11,519 nucleotides of DNA from Pseudomonadaceae bacterium UBA836. Its GTDB lineage: Bacteria; Pseudomonadota; Gammaproteobacteria; Pseudomonadales; Pseudomonadaceae. Shown one piece after another: positions 1-8,639 of this stretch. Location of the stretch: positions 1-11,519 of the forward strand of contig DBHE01000176.1 of assembly GCA_002296055.1 (NCBI GenBank), in the 5' to 3' direction. The notes below the pieces were generated by a model. That model ran no database searches. It was not told where the DNA came from and saw nothing but the letters and a program-made list of their open reading frames with translations. Position 1 is the stretch's first letter. Every line of letters starts with the position of its first letter. The position numbers and the translations under genes are program-made.

Positions 1-8
1 TCGTGCAT
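1..8 (-). CDS. Possible start of a divergent gene (first codons only)
   Basis: Read on the minus strand, an ATG at 8-6 is preceded by AGAGG (plus-strand CCTCT, 16-20) at seven bases, and by an A/C-rich leader (ACAACAACAG) of a kind common in front of Pseudomonas genes. Only two codons and part of a third lie in the window, so the product cannot be named. The position fits the usual LysR arrangement in which the regulator faces its target gene across a shared operator. The alternative, that 1-45 is the 3' end of a plus-strand gene ending at TAG 43-45, cannot be excluded. Confidence 0.35.
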
Positions 9-86
9 GTCCGTGCCTCTTGCTGTTGTTGTCGCTCAAGCTTAGGAGCTGTCGAGGCGGATAAGAAGCGATCAATATTCATTCAG

Positions 87-109
87 AACCATGATTGCTA
101 TTCATGGTT
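87..109. promoter_or_regulatory. Probable LysR-type operator (palindrome with T-N11-A)
   Basis: A perfect inverted repeat AACCATGA-N7-TCATGGTT lies 53 bases before the regulator start. It contains T92-N11-A104, the classic core of LysR-family recognition sites. One half-site heptamer, TATTCAT (99-105), recurs in the same orientation at 76-82, 23 bases away or about two helical turns, which could be a second (activation) site. Binding by the adjacent regulator is inferred from position and symmetry. Confidence 0.65.
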
Positions 110-162
110 TGGCTGTGGGCGCGTAATCTCGGGGGGATAGCGCATGCAGCAGGTATTTGTTG

Positions 163-1110
163 ATGAGTGAAAAGAATGATTCCCCATCATTGGCCCGGAT
201 AGACCTTAATCTGTTTCGGGTGTTTGAGGTGGTTTACCGGGAGCGCAACCTGACCCGGGCGGCGGCAGTGCTGCACGTCAGTCAGTCGGCGGTGAGTCAT
301 TCGCTGGCTCGCCTGCGCGAACACTTCTCTGATCCGCTATTTGTTCGCGAGGGCAGGGGCGTAACGCCAACGGCAGCAGCGATGCGACTGGCTCCGGGCA
401 TTATCGACAGTCTGAGCCGGCTGCAGCAAAGCCTGGGCTATCTGCAGCAGTTCGACCCGCAGGAAGATGCGCGCACCTTTACTATCAGCTTGCCTGAACA
501 GCTGGAGCCGGTATTGATTCCACCGCTGCTGACGCACTTACGTAAGCAGGCGCCGCGCAGTCGGGTGCGCACAGTCGGTGTCAGGTGGTCAGAGTTGAAG
601 CTGGAGCTGGCGGCAGGGCGGATTGATCTGGCGGTGCAGATCGCCCGCCCGGCCGATGCCAGTCTGCGCCAGATGCAGTTGGTCAAGGAGCCACTGTGCG
701 TGGTCGCCGGCCCGCAGTTTGAGGGCGAGCTGACAGCGGACAGCTACATGGCCGCCGAGCACATCGCGGTCGCGTCCTGGCGTCGAGGACTGTCCTACGA
801 AGATCTTGCGCTAGGGCATCTGGGGCTGATGCGCAATGTGGTGCAGCAGTGCCAGAGCTATCAGGCCGCGAGTCTGGTGGTGGCGCAGACGCCGCTGCTG
901 CTGACCATGTCGCGGCGCCACGCCGAGTTGATCAATCGGCCGCTGGGCAACCGCTTACTGGACATGCCCTTGCCGCTACCGGAAATCGGCCTGACGCTCT
1001 ATTGGCACAAGGGCATGGAGCATGACCCGGTCAACCGCTGGTTGCGGCGCCAGGTTCATGCGTTGGCTCAGAACAGTTCGAGTGGTGTAACCGCGCCACC
1101 GCTGTCGTAG
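163..1110 (+). CDS. LysR-family transcriptional regulator
   Basis: This is a cytoplasmic DNA-binding regulator of 315 residues, typical for the family. Residues about 13-72 form the winged helix-turn-helix: IDLNLFRVFE, then NLTRAAAVLHVSQSAVSHSLARL, then DPLFVREGRGVTPT. Residues about 104-300 form the periplasmic-binding-protein-like effector domain. The C-terminal part (AQTPLLLTMSRRHAELI) resembles the NodD/NahR/MexT-like branch, but the ligand and target cannot be told. I chose ATG 163 because AGG at 151-153 lies nine bases upstream; the TTG codons at 157 and 160 are too close to it. The gene faces a probable divergent gene across a palindromic operator, and its last 43 bases overlap the 3' end of ponA on the other strand. 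In P. aeruginosa, as I recall, ponA is instead flanked by the malic enzyme gene maeB, so this neighbour is lineage-specific. Confidence 0.9.
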   Translation: MSEKNDSPSLARIDLNLFRVFEVVYRERNLTRAAAVLHVSQSAVSHSLARLREHFSDPLFVREGRGVTPTAAAMRLAPGIIDSLSRLQQSLGYLQQFDPQEDARTFTISLPEQLEPVLIPPLLTHLRKQAPRSRVRTVGVRWSELKLELAAGRIDLAVQIARPADASLRQMQLVKEPLCVVAGPQFEGELTADSYMAAEHIAVASWRRGLSYEDLALGHLGLMRNVVQQCQSYQAASLVVAQTPLLLTMSRRHAELINRPLGNRLLDMPLPLPEIGLTLYWHKGMEHDPVNRWLRRQVHALAQNSSSGVTAPPLS

Positions 1111-3464
1111 CCGCCCATCTCCAGCTCGCTGTAGGGTGGCGGGGCGTCTTCCTGTTTGAATATTTCCATGAAGGCCCCTTCAGTGCCGGGCGGCGCGCTG
1201 CGCCCGGTAGCCGGGTCGATGCGGGCGGTAATCAGTCCGCGAGGCATGCTTGGCTCGCGGTCAGGCACACCTTCGAGCGCAGGCCCCATGAAATTCATCC
1301 AGATCGGCAGCGCCGCGGTGCCGCCATACTCGCGGCGACCGAGTGTGCTGGGCTGATCAAAGCCAACCCACACGGTTGCAACCAGGTCCGGGTTGAAACC
1401 GGAGAACCAGGCGTCCTTTTGGTCGTTGGTGGTACCCGTCTTGCCGGCGAGGTCGTTGCGGTTCAGTGCGCGGGCCCGCACTGCGGTACCGCGGCGTACC
1501 ACATCGCGCAGCATGCTGTTGAGCTGGTATATGGTGCGCTCCTCGACTACCTGCTCGGCGGCCACAGGCTGCTCCGTTATTGCGCTGCCCTGGCGCTCGA
1601 CATAGGCATCAAGGCGAGCCTGCTGATGTTCGGTCAGCACGGGGGTGACCGGCGGTTTGCTGTAGTCGATCAGCTGGCCATAGCGGTTTTCAATGCGGTC
1701 GATCAGGTAGGGTTTGACGGCGTAGCCACCGTTGGCGAACGTCGCGTAGCCCTGCGCGATTTGCAGCGGCGTGAGTTCCGGGGTGCCGAGCGAGGCCGAG
1801 AGGTTGCGAGGCAGCTCCTTGCGGTCAAAGCCAAAGCGTTCGATGTAGCTCAGGGCGTTGTCCACGCCCAGGTCTTGCATCAGGCGGATCGAGACCAGAT
1901 TGCGTGAGCGATACAGCGCTTCACGCAGGCGGATGGGGCCGAGAAAGTCACCGCCGGAGTTCTGCGGTCGCCAGATTGAGTCCAGATAATCGTCGACAAA
2001 GATCAGCGGCGCATCGTTGACCAGGCTGGCTGGTGTGTAGCCCTTGTCCAGCGCCGCACAGTACAGGAATGGCTTGAAGCTGGAGCCGGGCTGGCGGCGC
2101 GCTTGGGTGGCGCGATTGTAGTTGCTTTGCACGAACGAGAAGCCGCCGATCAGCGCCTTGATCGCGCCATCCTGCGGGCCGAGAACAACCAAGGCGCTTT
2201 GAGCCTCCGGGACCTGGGCCAGGCGCCAGTTGTCGTCCTCTACCCGGCTAACGCGAATGATGTCCCCCGGTTTGAGCACGTCCATCGGCTTGGAGGGGCG
2301 TGGCCCCATGCCGTTTGCACTAAGATAGGGGCGAGCCCAGCTCATCTGGTCCCAGGCAATCAACCCGGCCTGGTCGCGGCGCAGGCGGATCTCGACGTTA
2401 TCCGCATTGACTGCGGTGACCAGTGCAGGCTCCAGGCCGCCAAGGCTTTTATATCCGTTAAGTAGTTCGATCCCCTGTTCCAGGGTGATATCCGGGTTGC
2501 GCGCTTCCGGACCCCGGTAGCCATGGCGGCGATCGTACTCTTGCAGGCCGTCGCGCAGGGCATGATTGGCCATTTCCTGCAACCGGCTGTCGGCCGTGGT
2601 ATATACGTTGAAGCCTTGGGTGTATGCCTTGTCGCCATAGCGCTCGACCATTTCGAGGCGGGCCATTTCGGCAATGTAAGGCGCTTCCATCTCCGGGTTG
2701 GCGCCGTGATTGCGCGCAGTAATGGGCGTGTTGACCGCCTCACGGTAGGCTGCCTCGTCGATGTAGCCGAGGGTCAGCATGCGGTCGAGAATCCAGTCGC
2801 GGCGTACCTTGGTACGCTCCGGATTGGCAATGGGATTGTAGCGCGACGGTGCTTTGGGTAGGCCTGCGATCATCGCCAGGTCGGCAAGCGGTAGTTCGTT
2901 GATCGACTTGCCATAATATACTTGGGCCGCTGCTTCGATACCGTAGGCGCGGTTGCCCAGATAGATCTTGTTGACGTAGAGCTCGAAAATTTCCTGCTTG
3001 TCGAGGTTGCGCTCAATCTGCAGTGCCAGCAGTATTTCATTCAGCTTGCGCGAGAATACCCGGTCGCTGGTCAGGAAGTAGTTCTTCGCGACCTGCATGG
3101 TGATGGTGCTGCCGCCGGTCTGAATATGCCCGGTTTGTGCCAGCTCGGTGGCGGCGCGCAGCAGGCCCATCGGGTCTACGCCGTGGTGATTGAGGAAGTT
3201 ATCGTCTTCTGCGGCCAGCAGGGCGTGCACAAATGCAGCAGGCACTTGATCGTAGCTGATCGGGAAGCGGCGCATTTCACCGAACTCTGCTATCAGTCGA
3301 TTATCTGTGCTATATATCCGCAACGGGGTTTGCAGTTCGACATCGTGCAGGGTTTCAACATCTGGCAGCGCAGGGCTAAGATACAGCGCGACGCCGCTCA
3401 GGACCATGATGGGCGCGCAGGCCAGCGCGAAGATAGACCAGAACAGAAATCTCAGTAGACGCAT
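1068..3464 (-). CDS. ponA: Penicillin-binding protein 1A, bifunctional peptidoglycan glycosyltransferase/transpeptidase
   Basis: This class A PBP polymerises lipid II into glycan strands and cross-links the stem peptides on the periplasmic face of the inner membrane. It has 798 residues, close to Pseudomonas PBP1A (about 820). A membrane anchor spans about residues 6-30. The glycosyltransferase domain follows (about 50-225), with catalytic E86 in EDDNF, GGSTITMQ at 117-124, and E143 in RKLNEILLALQIE. An OB-like insert lies at about 315-420. The transpeptidase domain carries S461-S-F-K464, S520-R-N522 and K675-T-G-T678, so both active sites look intact. The start is fixed by homology (MRLLRFLFW) and no upstream in-frame start exists, but the nearest AGGGA is 14 bases away. 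It is divergent from pilM, the usual Pseudomonas arrangement, and overlaps the LysR gene tail to tail. It is also called mrcA. Confidence 0.97.
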   Translation of the reverse strand: MRLLRFLFWSIFALACAPIMVLSGVALYLSPALPDVETLHDVELQTPLRIYSTDNRLIAEFGEMRRFPISYDQVPAAFVHALLAAEDDNFLNHHGVDPMGLLRAATELAQTGHIQTGGSTITMQVAKNYFLTSDRVFSRKLNEILLALQIERNLDKQEIFELYVNKIYLGNRAYGIEAAAQVYYGKSINELPLADLAMIAGLPKAPSRYNPIANPERTKVRRDWILDRMLTLGYIDEAAYREAVNTPITARNHGANPEMEAPYIAEMARLEMVERYGDKAYTQGFNVYTTADSRLQEMANHALRDGLQEYDRRHGYRGPEARNPDITLEQGIELLNGYKSLGGLEPALVTAVNADNVEIRLRRDQAGLIAWDQMSWARPYLSANGMGPRPSKPMDVLKPGDIIRVSRVEDDNWRLAQVPEAQSALVVLGPQDGAIKALIGGFSFVQSNYNRATQARRQPGSSFKPFLYCAALDKGYTPASLVNDAPLIFVDDYLDSIWRPQNSGGDFLGPIRLREALYRSRNLVSIRLMQDLGVDNALSYIERFGFDRKELPRNLSASLGTPELTPLQIAQGYATFANGGYAVKPYLIDRIENRYGQLIDYSKPPVTPVLTEHQQARLDAYVERQGSAITEQPVAAEQVVEERTIYQLNSMLRDVVRRGTAVRARALNRNDLAGKTGTTNDQKDAWFSGFNPDLVATVWVGFDQPSTLGRREYGGTAALPIWMNFMGPALEGVPDREPSMPRGLITARIDPATGRSAPPGTEGAFMEIFKQEDAPPPYSELEMGGYDSGGAVTPLELF

Positions 3465-3465
3465 A

Positions 3466-3483
3466 AGGGATGTGGAATTCCCT
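3466..3483 (-). promoter_or_regulatory. Leader hairpin covering the ponA Shine-Dalgarno-like sequence
   Basis: On the ponA (minus) strand the leader reads AGGGA-ATTCCACA-TCCCT, directly before TT and the ATG. The only Shine-Dalgarno-like element, AGGGA (3483-3479), can pair with TCCCT (3470-3466) just upstream of the start codon. It is 14 bases from the ATG, longer than the usual 5-9. The pairing is seen in the sequence; a role in translation is inference. Confidence 0.3.
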
Positions 3484-3536
3484 GAATAATTAGAAAGTTA
3501 GCTGGATTGCTAATTGAGAACGGTGTAGCAGTCTGC

Positions 3537-3566
3537 ATTATAAGCGTATTTTTTTTGATTTAGCCA
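3537..3566 (-). promoter_or_regulatory. Candidate ponA promoter
   Basis: On the minus strand a perfect TATAAT occupies 3542-3537, with a weak -35-like TGGCTA at 3566-3561 (3 of 6 matches, 18-base spacer). The spacer contains an A8 run (T8 on the plus strand, 3549-3556). Transcription would begin near 3530 and give a leader of about 65 bases. The -10 is convincing and the -35 is not. Confidence 0.45.
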
Positions 3567-3567
3567 T

Positions 3568-3596
3568 TTGCGCTTGTACAAGGACTGTTATTTAAT
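3568..3596 (+). promoter_or_regulatory. Candidate promoter of the pilMNOPQ operon
   Basis: TTGCGC (3568-3573) and TTTAAT (3591-3596, 5 of 6 to TATAAT) are separated by 17 bases and point at pilM; the start site would be near 3603. A rival is TTGAGA (3514-3519, 5 of 6) with TATAAG (3539-3544, 5 of 6), but its spacer is 19 bases and its -10 overlaps the ponA -10 on the other strand. No sigma-54 type GG-N10-GC element was seen here. Confidence 0.4.
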
Positions 3597-3621
3597 GTAG
3601 GAAAACATAAACCGTCCGTAA

Positions 3622-4712
<1,091 letters not shown>

Positions 4713-4713
<1 letters not shown>

Positions 4714-5291
4714 TGGCTCGCATTAACCTGTTGCCTTGGCGCGAGCAGCTAAGGGAAGAACGAAAAAAGGAATTCCTGACGATTCTGGCACTGGTTGTCC
4801 TGCTTGCAGGTGCGCTGGTCTTCTTGGGTGATCGCTTTATCAATGGACGTATTGACCATCAGAATGAGCGCAATGCTTTCCTGAAGAAGGAAATTACGCT
4901 GCTGGATGCTCGAATTAAGGAGATTGAGGAGCTGCAGGCACGACGCGCACAGCTGCTTGATCGCATGAAAATTATTGAGGATCTGCAAGGCAAGCGTCCG
5001 ATTATCGTGAGAGTTTTTGACGAGCTTGCGCGTACTCTGCCCGACGGTGTGTACTTTTCTGAGCTGGCTATGAAAGGTGCGGAGTTATCTGTTTCGGGGG
5101 GCGCGGAGTCGAACAGTCGTGTCTCGAATCTGATGCGACAGATGGATGGTTCTGATTGGCTCACAGCTCCCAACCTGACAGCGGTTAAAGCAGTTACCTC
5201 TGGGGCGCTTGATCAGGCGAATGTTTTCGAGCTGACCGTCAAACAGACCGCGCCACGTGCGGGTGCCGCTGAGGGAGAACAGCAGCCATGA
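4713..5291 (+). CDS. pilN: Type IV pilus alignment protein PilN
   Basis: PilN is a bitopic inner-membrane protein whose cytoplasmic tail docks into PilM and whose periplasmic part dimerises with PilO. The PilM-binding motif INLLPWRE occupies residues 4-11. A membrane segment follows at about 21-39, then a charged coiled-coil stretch at about 44-95 (repeated E, K, R and L), and a ferredoxin-like domain at about 98-178. The Gln/Glu-rich tail is short. The length of 192 residues is normal for the family. GAGGAG at 4698-4703, inside the end of pilM, is nine bases from the ATG. The gene overlaps pilM by one base and pilO by four (ATGA), so co-translation of the stoichiometric partners is likely. 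Confidence 0.96.
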
Positions 5292-5917
5292 GTTTCGCTC
5301 AACAACTGGAAAGCTTGAAGAAAGTCCAGGCGGATGACTTGGACTTCAATAATATCGGGTCATGGCCCGCTGCGTTGAAAGTCATCGTTTGTGCGGTCGT
5401 TTTCATCGTGCTTGCCGTCCTTGGGTATCAGTTTCACTTGAAGGATTTACGGGTCAACTTCGAGCGCGCAGAAAAGCAAGAAGTGGCCTTGCGAAAGGAG
5501 TTCGTAGAAAAGTCTTTTCGTGCCGCCAACCTAGAAGCCTATCGCGATCAGTTGCAGGAAATCGAAGAGCGTTTCAGTGGCTTGCTAAAGCAGCTGCCGA
5601 AAGATAGCGAGGTCCCTGGGCTGCTGGAGGATATAACCCAGATGGGCCTTAATAGCGGCTTGGAGTTCGAGTCAATTACCCTCCAGCCTGAGGTGGCGCA
5701 GCAGTTTTATGTTGAGCTGCCAATTCAGATCAAGGTTCGGGGTAGTTATCACGATTTAGCGACTTTCGTAAGCAGTGTAGCTGGCCTGCCCCGTATCGTG
5801 ACATTGGGCGATTTTGGCATCGAGCCTGTAAGCGATAGTAACCCTGACCTTCTGGCCATGGAAATCATCGCTAAAACCTACCGCTATAACGATGCAGTAG
5901 AGGAGGGGCAGCAATGA
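5288..5917 (+). CDS. pilO: Type IV pilus alignment protein PilO
   Basis: PilO is the inner-membrane partner of PilN; the heterodimer links PilM to the lipoprotein PilP and thereby to the secretin. The protein has 209 residues, about the P. aeruginosa length. The cytoplasmic N-terminus (1-29) contains DLDFNNIGSWP, which is conserved in PilO. One membrane helix lies at about 30-47, a coiled coil at about 50-105 (ERAEKQEVALRKEF, QLQEIEERFSGLLKQLP), and a ferredoxin-like domain at about 108-200 that includes VRGSYHDLATFVSSVAGLPRI. The start shares ATGA with the pilN stop, and AGGGAG at 5272-5277 is ten bases upstream. The stop shares ATGA with pilP. Confidence 0.96.
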   Translation: MSFAQQLESLKKVQADDLDFNNIGSWPAALKVIVCAVVFIVLAVLGYQFHLKDLRVNFERAEKQEVALRKEFVEKSFRAANLEAYRDQLQEIEERFSGLLKQLPKDSEVPGLLEDITQMGLNSGLEFESITLQPEVAQQFYVELPIQIKVRGSYHDLATFVSSVAGLPRIVTLGDFGIEPVSDSNPDLLAMEIIAKTYRYNDAVEEGQQ

Positions 5918-6444
5918 GCCTAATGAGCCCCAAATTTTTAGGTATTCTTGCGGTCTCGCTGCTTACAGTCGGTTGTAGTGGCGGTGAGTTTGCTGACCTG
6001 CAACGGTTTATGGATGAGACCAGGGCGCGACCGTCTGGAACGATTGAGCCATTACCTCGCTTTGAACCTTACGAAGCTTTTACCTACAGCGCTTCTTCCT
6101 TGCGTAGCCCGTTCCAGCCGCCGATCAAGATAGATCTGACTCAGCGGCAAAAGGGCTCGCAGGACATAAAGCCTGACGAGAACCGGGTCAAGCAGTTCCT
6201 AGAGGGCTTCAACATCGAGAGCTTCGAGATGGTGGGGACTTTGAGTAATTCTGCCGGAATGCAGGCGCTGATTCAGGGCGCTGGTAGTGTGCATCGGGTT
6301 GGTGTCGGTGATTATCTGGGGCGCAATCACGGACGCGTGACCGGAATCGAAGAAAATCGCGTTGATGTAGTGGAAATCGTGCCGGATGGTGAAGGCGGGT
6401 GGTTGGAGCGTCCGCGTACCCTCAGCCTCGCTGAGCGCGGGTAG
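5914..6444 (+). CDS. pilP: Type IV pilus assembly lipoprotein PilP
   Basis: PilP is the periplasmic lipoprotein that bridges the PilN-PilO heterodimer and the PilQ secretin. The 176-residue product starts with a lipoprotein signal peptide (hydrophobic 8-19), lipobox LTVGC with lipidated Cys21 and Ser22 at +2. An unstructured PilN/PilO-binding segment covers about 25-90 (FADLQRFMDE, PLPRFEPYEAFTYSA, LRSPF). A compact beta domain covers about 93-172 (VKQFLEGFNIESFEMVG, then VHRVGVGDYLGRNHGRV); in the family this domain contacts the secretin. The ribosome binding site AGGAGGGG at 5901-5908 is very strong, and the ATG overlaps the pilO stop by four bases. The TAG stop is 20 bases from the pilQ ATG. 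Confidence 0.95.
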   Translation: MSLMSPKFLGILAVSLLTVGCSGGEFADLQRFMDETRARPSGTIEPLPRFEPYEAFTYSASSLRSPFQPPIKIDLTQRQKGSQDIKPDENRVKQFLEGFNIESFEMVGTLSNSAGMQALIQGAGSVHRVGVGDYLGRNHGRVTGIEENRVDVVEIVPDGEGGWLERPRTLSLAERG

Positions 6445-6464
6445 GACAACCAGGGAGAGATAAC

Positions 6465-8639
6465 ATGAACTGCAAACAGTCACGCGTGGAACGCAAAAAA
6501 ATGCTTCTGACCAGAAAACTTCCGCTTGCAGCGCTGATGGCGTTGCTGAGCCCGCTGGCCCTGGCCGCCGACCTGCAAGGCATGGACGTGGCATCATTGC
6601 CGGGTGATCGTGTTGAGTTGAAGCTGAGCTTTGATGAGCCCGTCAGCGCAGCCCCCAAGGGTTACACCATTGATCAGCCAGCGCGTATTGCCCTTGATTT
6701 GCCTGGTGTGCAGAACAAGCTGGGCGAACGCTCTCGCGAGCTGGGGCTGGGTAATGCGCGTAGCGTTACCATCGTCGAAGCGGGAGACCGCACGCGCCTG
6801 ATTATCAACCTGACATCCCTTGCACCTTACAGCACGCGCGTTCAGGGCAATGACCTGTTTGTGACTGTCGGCGCAGAGGCCGGCGTGTCTGCATCAACTG
6901 CGGCACCTGCGGCACCTGCAGCTGCCAACAGCAACTGGCGAGCCAGTGATGAACCGGCAGTGTCCAGTTCGGCTGCCGTGGGCGGTCGCGCTATCAGCAG
7001 TCTCGACTTTCAGCGTGGTACCGACGGTTCGGGTAACGTCATCATTGATCTCAGCGATCCTGGCATCAAGGTTGACGTTGAAGAGCAGGGTGGGCGTATT
7101 AAGCTTAACTTCCCCAATACGCGACTACCGGACGAGCTGCGTGTTCAGCTCGATGTCAAAGATTTTGCCACTCCAGTTAACTTCGTGAATGCGTCTGGTA
7201 GTGGTAACAATGCATCGATTGTGATTGAGCCTACCGGCAGTTACGAGCATCTGGTTTATCAGGCTGATAACCGCCTCACGGTTAGCTTTAAGCCCTTGAC
7301 CCGTGCGGAGGTAGAGCAACGCCGCGCTGACGCCTTTACCTACTCCGGTGAAAAGCTGTCACTGAACTTTCAGGATATTGAAGTGCGTTCGGTGTTGCAG
7401 CTGATCGCGGATTTCACTGATCTGAACCTGGTGGCCAGTGATACGGTTCAAGGAAGTATTACGCTGCGTCTGCAGAACGTGCCATGGGATCAGGCACTTG
7501 ATCTTGTGCTGAAAACCAAGGGCTTGGACAAGCGTCAGATCGGTAACGTCTTGCTGGTTGCGCCAGCTGAAGAAATCGCAGCGCGCGAGCGTCAGGAACT
7601 AGAGTCGCAGAAACAAATTGCAGAGCTGGCACCGTTGCGCCGCGAACTGATCCAAGTGAATTACGCCAAGGCCAGCGATATTGCGCAGTTGTTCGCTTCG
7701 GTCACGGCGGCTGACGCTGATAGCCAGCGTGGCTCACTGACTGTTGACGAGCGCACCAACAGCATCATTGCTCTTGAAACCCAAGACAAGCTGGATGAGC
7801 TGCGTCGTATTGTGACGCAGCTGGATATCCCTGTGCGTCAGGTCATGATTGAGGCGCGTATAGTCGAGGCCAGCGTTGGATTTGATAAGGCGCTCGGTGT
7901 GCGTTGGGGGGGGAGTTTCAGTCTAGGGGGTAACTTCTCTGCGTTTGGCAAGGACGGTCAAACAGAGATTGTTGAGGCGCCGGACTTTCTGCCGGACGGC
8001 ACTAGTGCAGGTGGTTATTACGGGATCGCTGAACGGCCGGCCAATTCGCCTTTTGTAGACATGGGGGTTGTCGGCGCGACCTCTGGAATCGGGATTGGCT
8101 TTATCACCGATAACACTATTCTTGATTTGCAGTTATCTGCCATGGAAAGCACGGGCAACGGCGAAATTATTTCGCAGCCTAAGGTTGTGACCTCTGATAA
8201 GGAAACTGCCAAGATTTTGAAGGGCTCAGAGATTCCTTATCAAGAGGCAAGCTCTAGCGGTGCCACTACCACCGCGTTCGCGGAGGCCGTCCTGTCTCTG
8301 GAGGTGACTCCGCAGATCACGCCGGATAATCAGGTGATCATGGAAGTGATCGTGACCAAAGATGAGCCGGATTTTACCAACGAGGTAAACGGCGTGCCGA
8401 CTATCCGCAAGAACGAGGTTAATGCGAACATCCTGGTTGCGGATGGTGAGACAATAGTCATCGGCGGCGTCTTCTCAAGCGAGTCGCAGAGCGCTCAAGA
8501 GAAGGTTCCCTTTCTTGGTGACCTGCCCATTCTCGGCAGAGCATTTCGCCGGGATGTTAACTCTGAGGTTAAAAATGAGCTGCTGATCTTCCTCACGCCG
8601 CGCATCATCAACAACGGGGCTATCACTCTTGCCAGGTAA
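6465..8639 (+). CDS. pilQ: Type IV pilus secretin PilQ
   Basis: PilQ forms the multimeric outer-membrane channel through which the pilus fibre passes. The 724-residue protein has a signal peptide ending near LALA (31-34)|ADL with an unusually long basic n-region. It then has a peptidoglycan-binding AMIN domain (about 36-135), an Ala/Pro/Ser-rich linker (about 136-172, partly coded by a tandem GCGGCACCT at 6900-6917), and a second AMIN domain (about 175-277). N0/STN follows at about 293-365 ([18 protein letters not shown]), N1 at about 393-455, and the secretin core at about 460-716 ([44 protein letters not shown]). ATG 6465 has AGGGAGA (6452-6458) six bases upstream. M13 at 6501 is an alternative start that still keeps a signal peptide. 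A G8 run lies at codons 481-483. Confidence 0.97.
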   Translation: MNCKQSRVERKKMLLTRKLPLAALMALLSPLALAADLQGMDVASLPGDRVELKLSFDEPVSAAPKGYTIDQPARIALDLPGVQNKLGERSRELGLGNARSVTIVEAGDRTRLIINLTSLAPYSTRVQGNDLFVTVGAEAGVSASTAAPAAPAAANSNWRASDEPAVSSSAAVGGRAISSLDFQRGTDGSGNVIIDLSDPGIKVDVEEQGGRIKLNFPNTRLPDELRVQLDVKDFATPVNFVNASGSGNNASIVIEPTGSYEHLVYQADNRLTVSFKPLTRAEVEQRRADAFTYSGEKLSLNFQDIEVRSVLQLIADFTDLNLVASDTVQGSITLRLQNVPWDQALDLVLKTKGLDKRQIGNVLLVAPAEEIAARERQELESQKQIAELAPLRRELIQVNYAKASDIAQLFASVTAADADSQRGSLTVDERTNSIIALETQDKLDELRRIVTQLDIPVRQVMIEARIVEASVGFDKALGVRWGGSFSLGGNFSAFGKDGQTEIVEAPDFLPDGTSAGGYYGIAERPANSPFVDMGVVGATSGIGIGFITDNTILDLQLSAMESTGNGEIISQPKVVTSDKETAKILKGSEIPYQEASSSGATTTAFAEAVLSLEVTPQITPDNQVIMEVIVTKDEPDFTNEVNGVPTIRKNEVNANILVADGETIVIGGVFSSESQSAQEKVPFLGDLPILGRAFRRDVNSEVKNELLIFLTPRIINNGAITLAR
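7906..7913 (+). repeat. G8 homopolymer inside pilQ
   Basis: Eight consecutive G residues encode the W-G-G of the conserved RWGG motif (codons TGG GGG GGG, then AGT), using the all-G glycine codon twice. Loss of one G leads in frame to TAG at 7924-7926; gain of one G leads to TAA at 7931-7933. Runs of this kind are prone to slipped-strand mispairing, but switching here is inference. Confidence 0.6.

Noticed and set aside
1003..1020. TGGCAC reminiscent of a sigma-54 promoter
   Set aside because: It lies inside the LysR gene and lacks a correctly spaced TTGC element.
2922..3458. 178-codon plus-strand frame antisense to ponA, with similar frames at 1419-1907, 2103-2465 and 2523-2861
   Set aside because: These are shadows of the PBP1A coding sequence, whose catalytic motifs are all intact; none has a ribosome binding site with a recognisable product.
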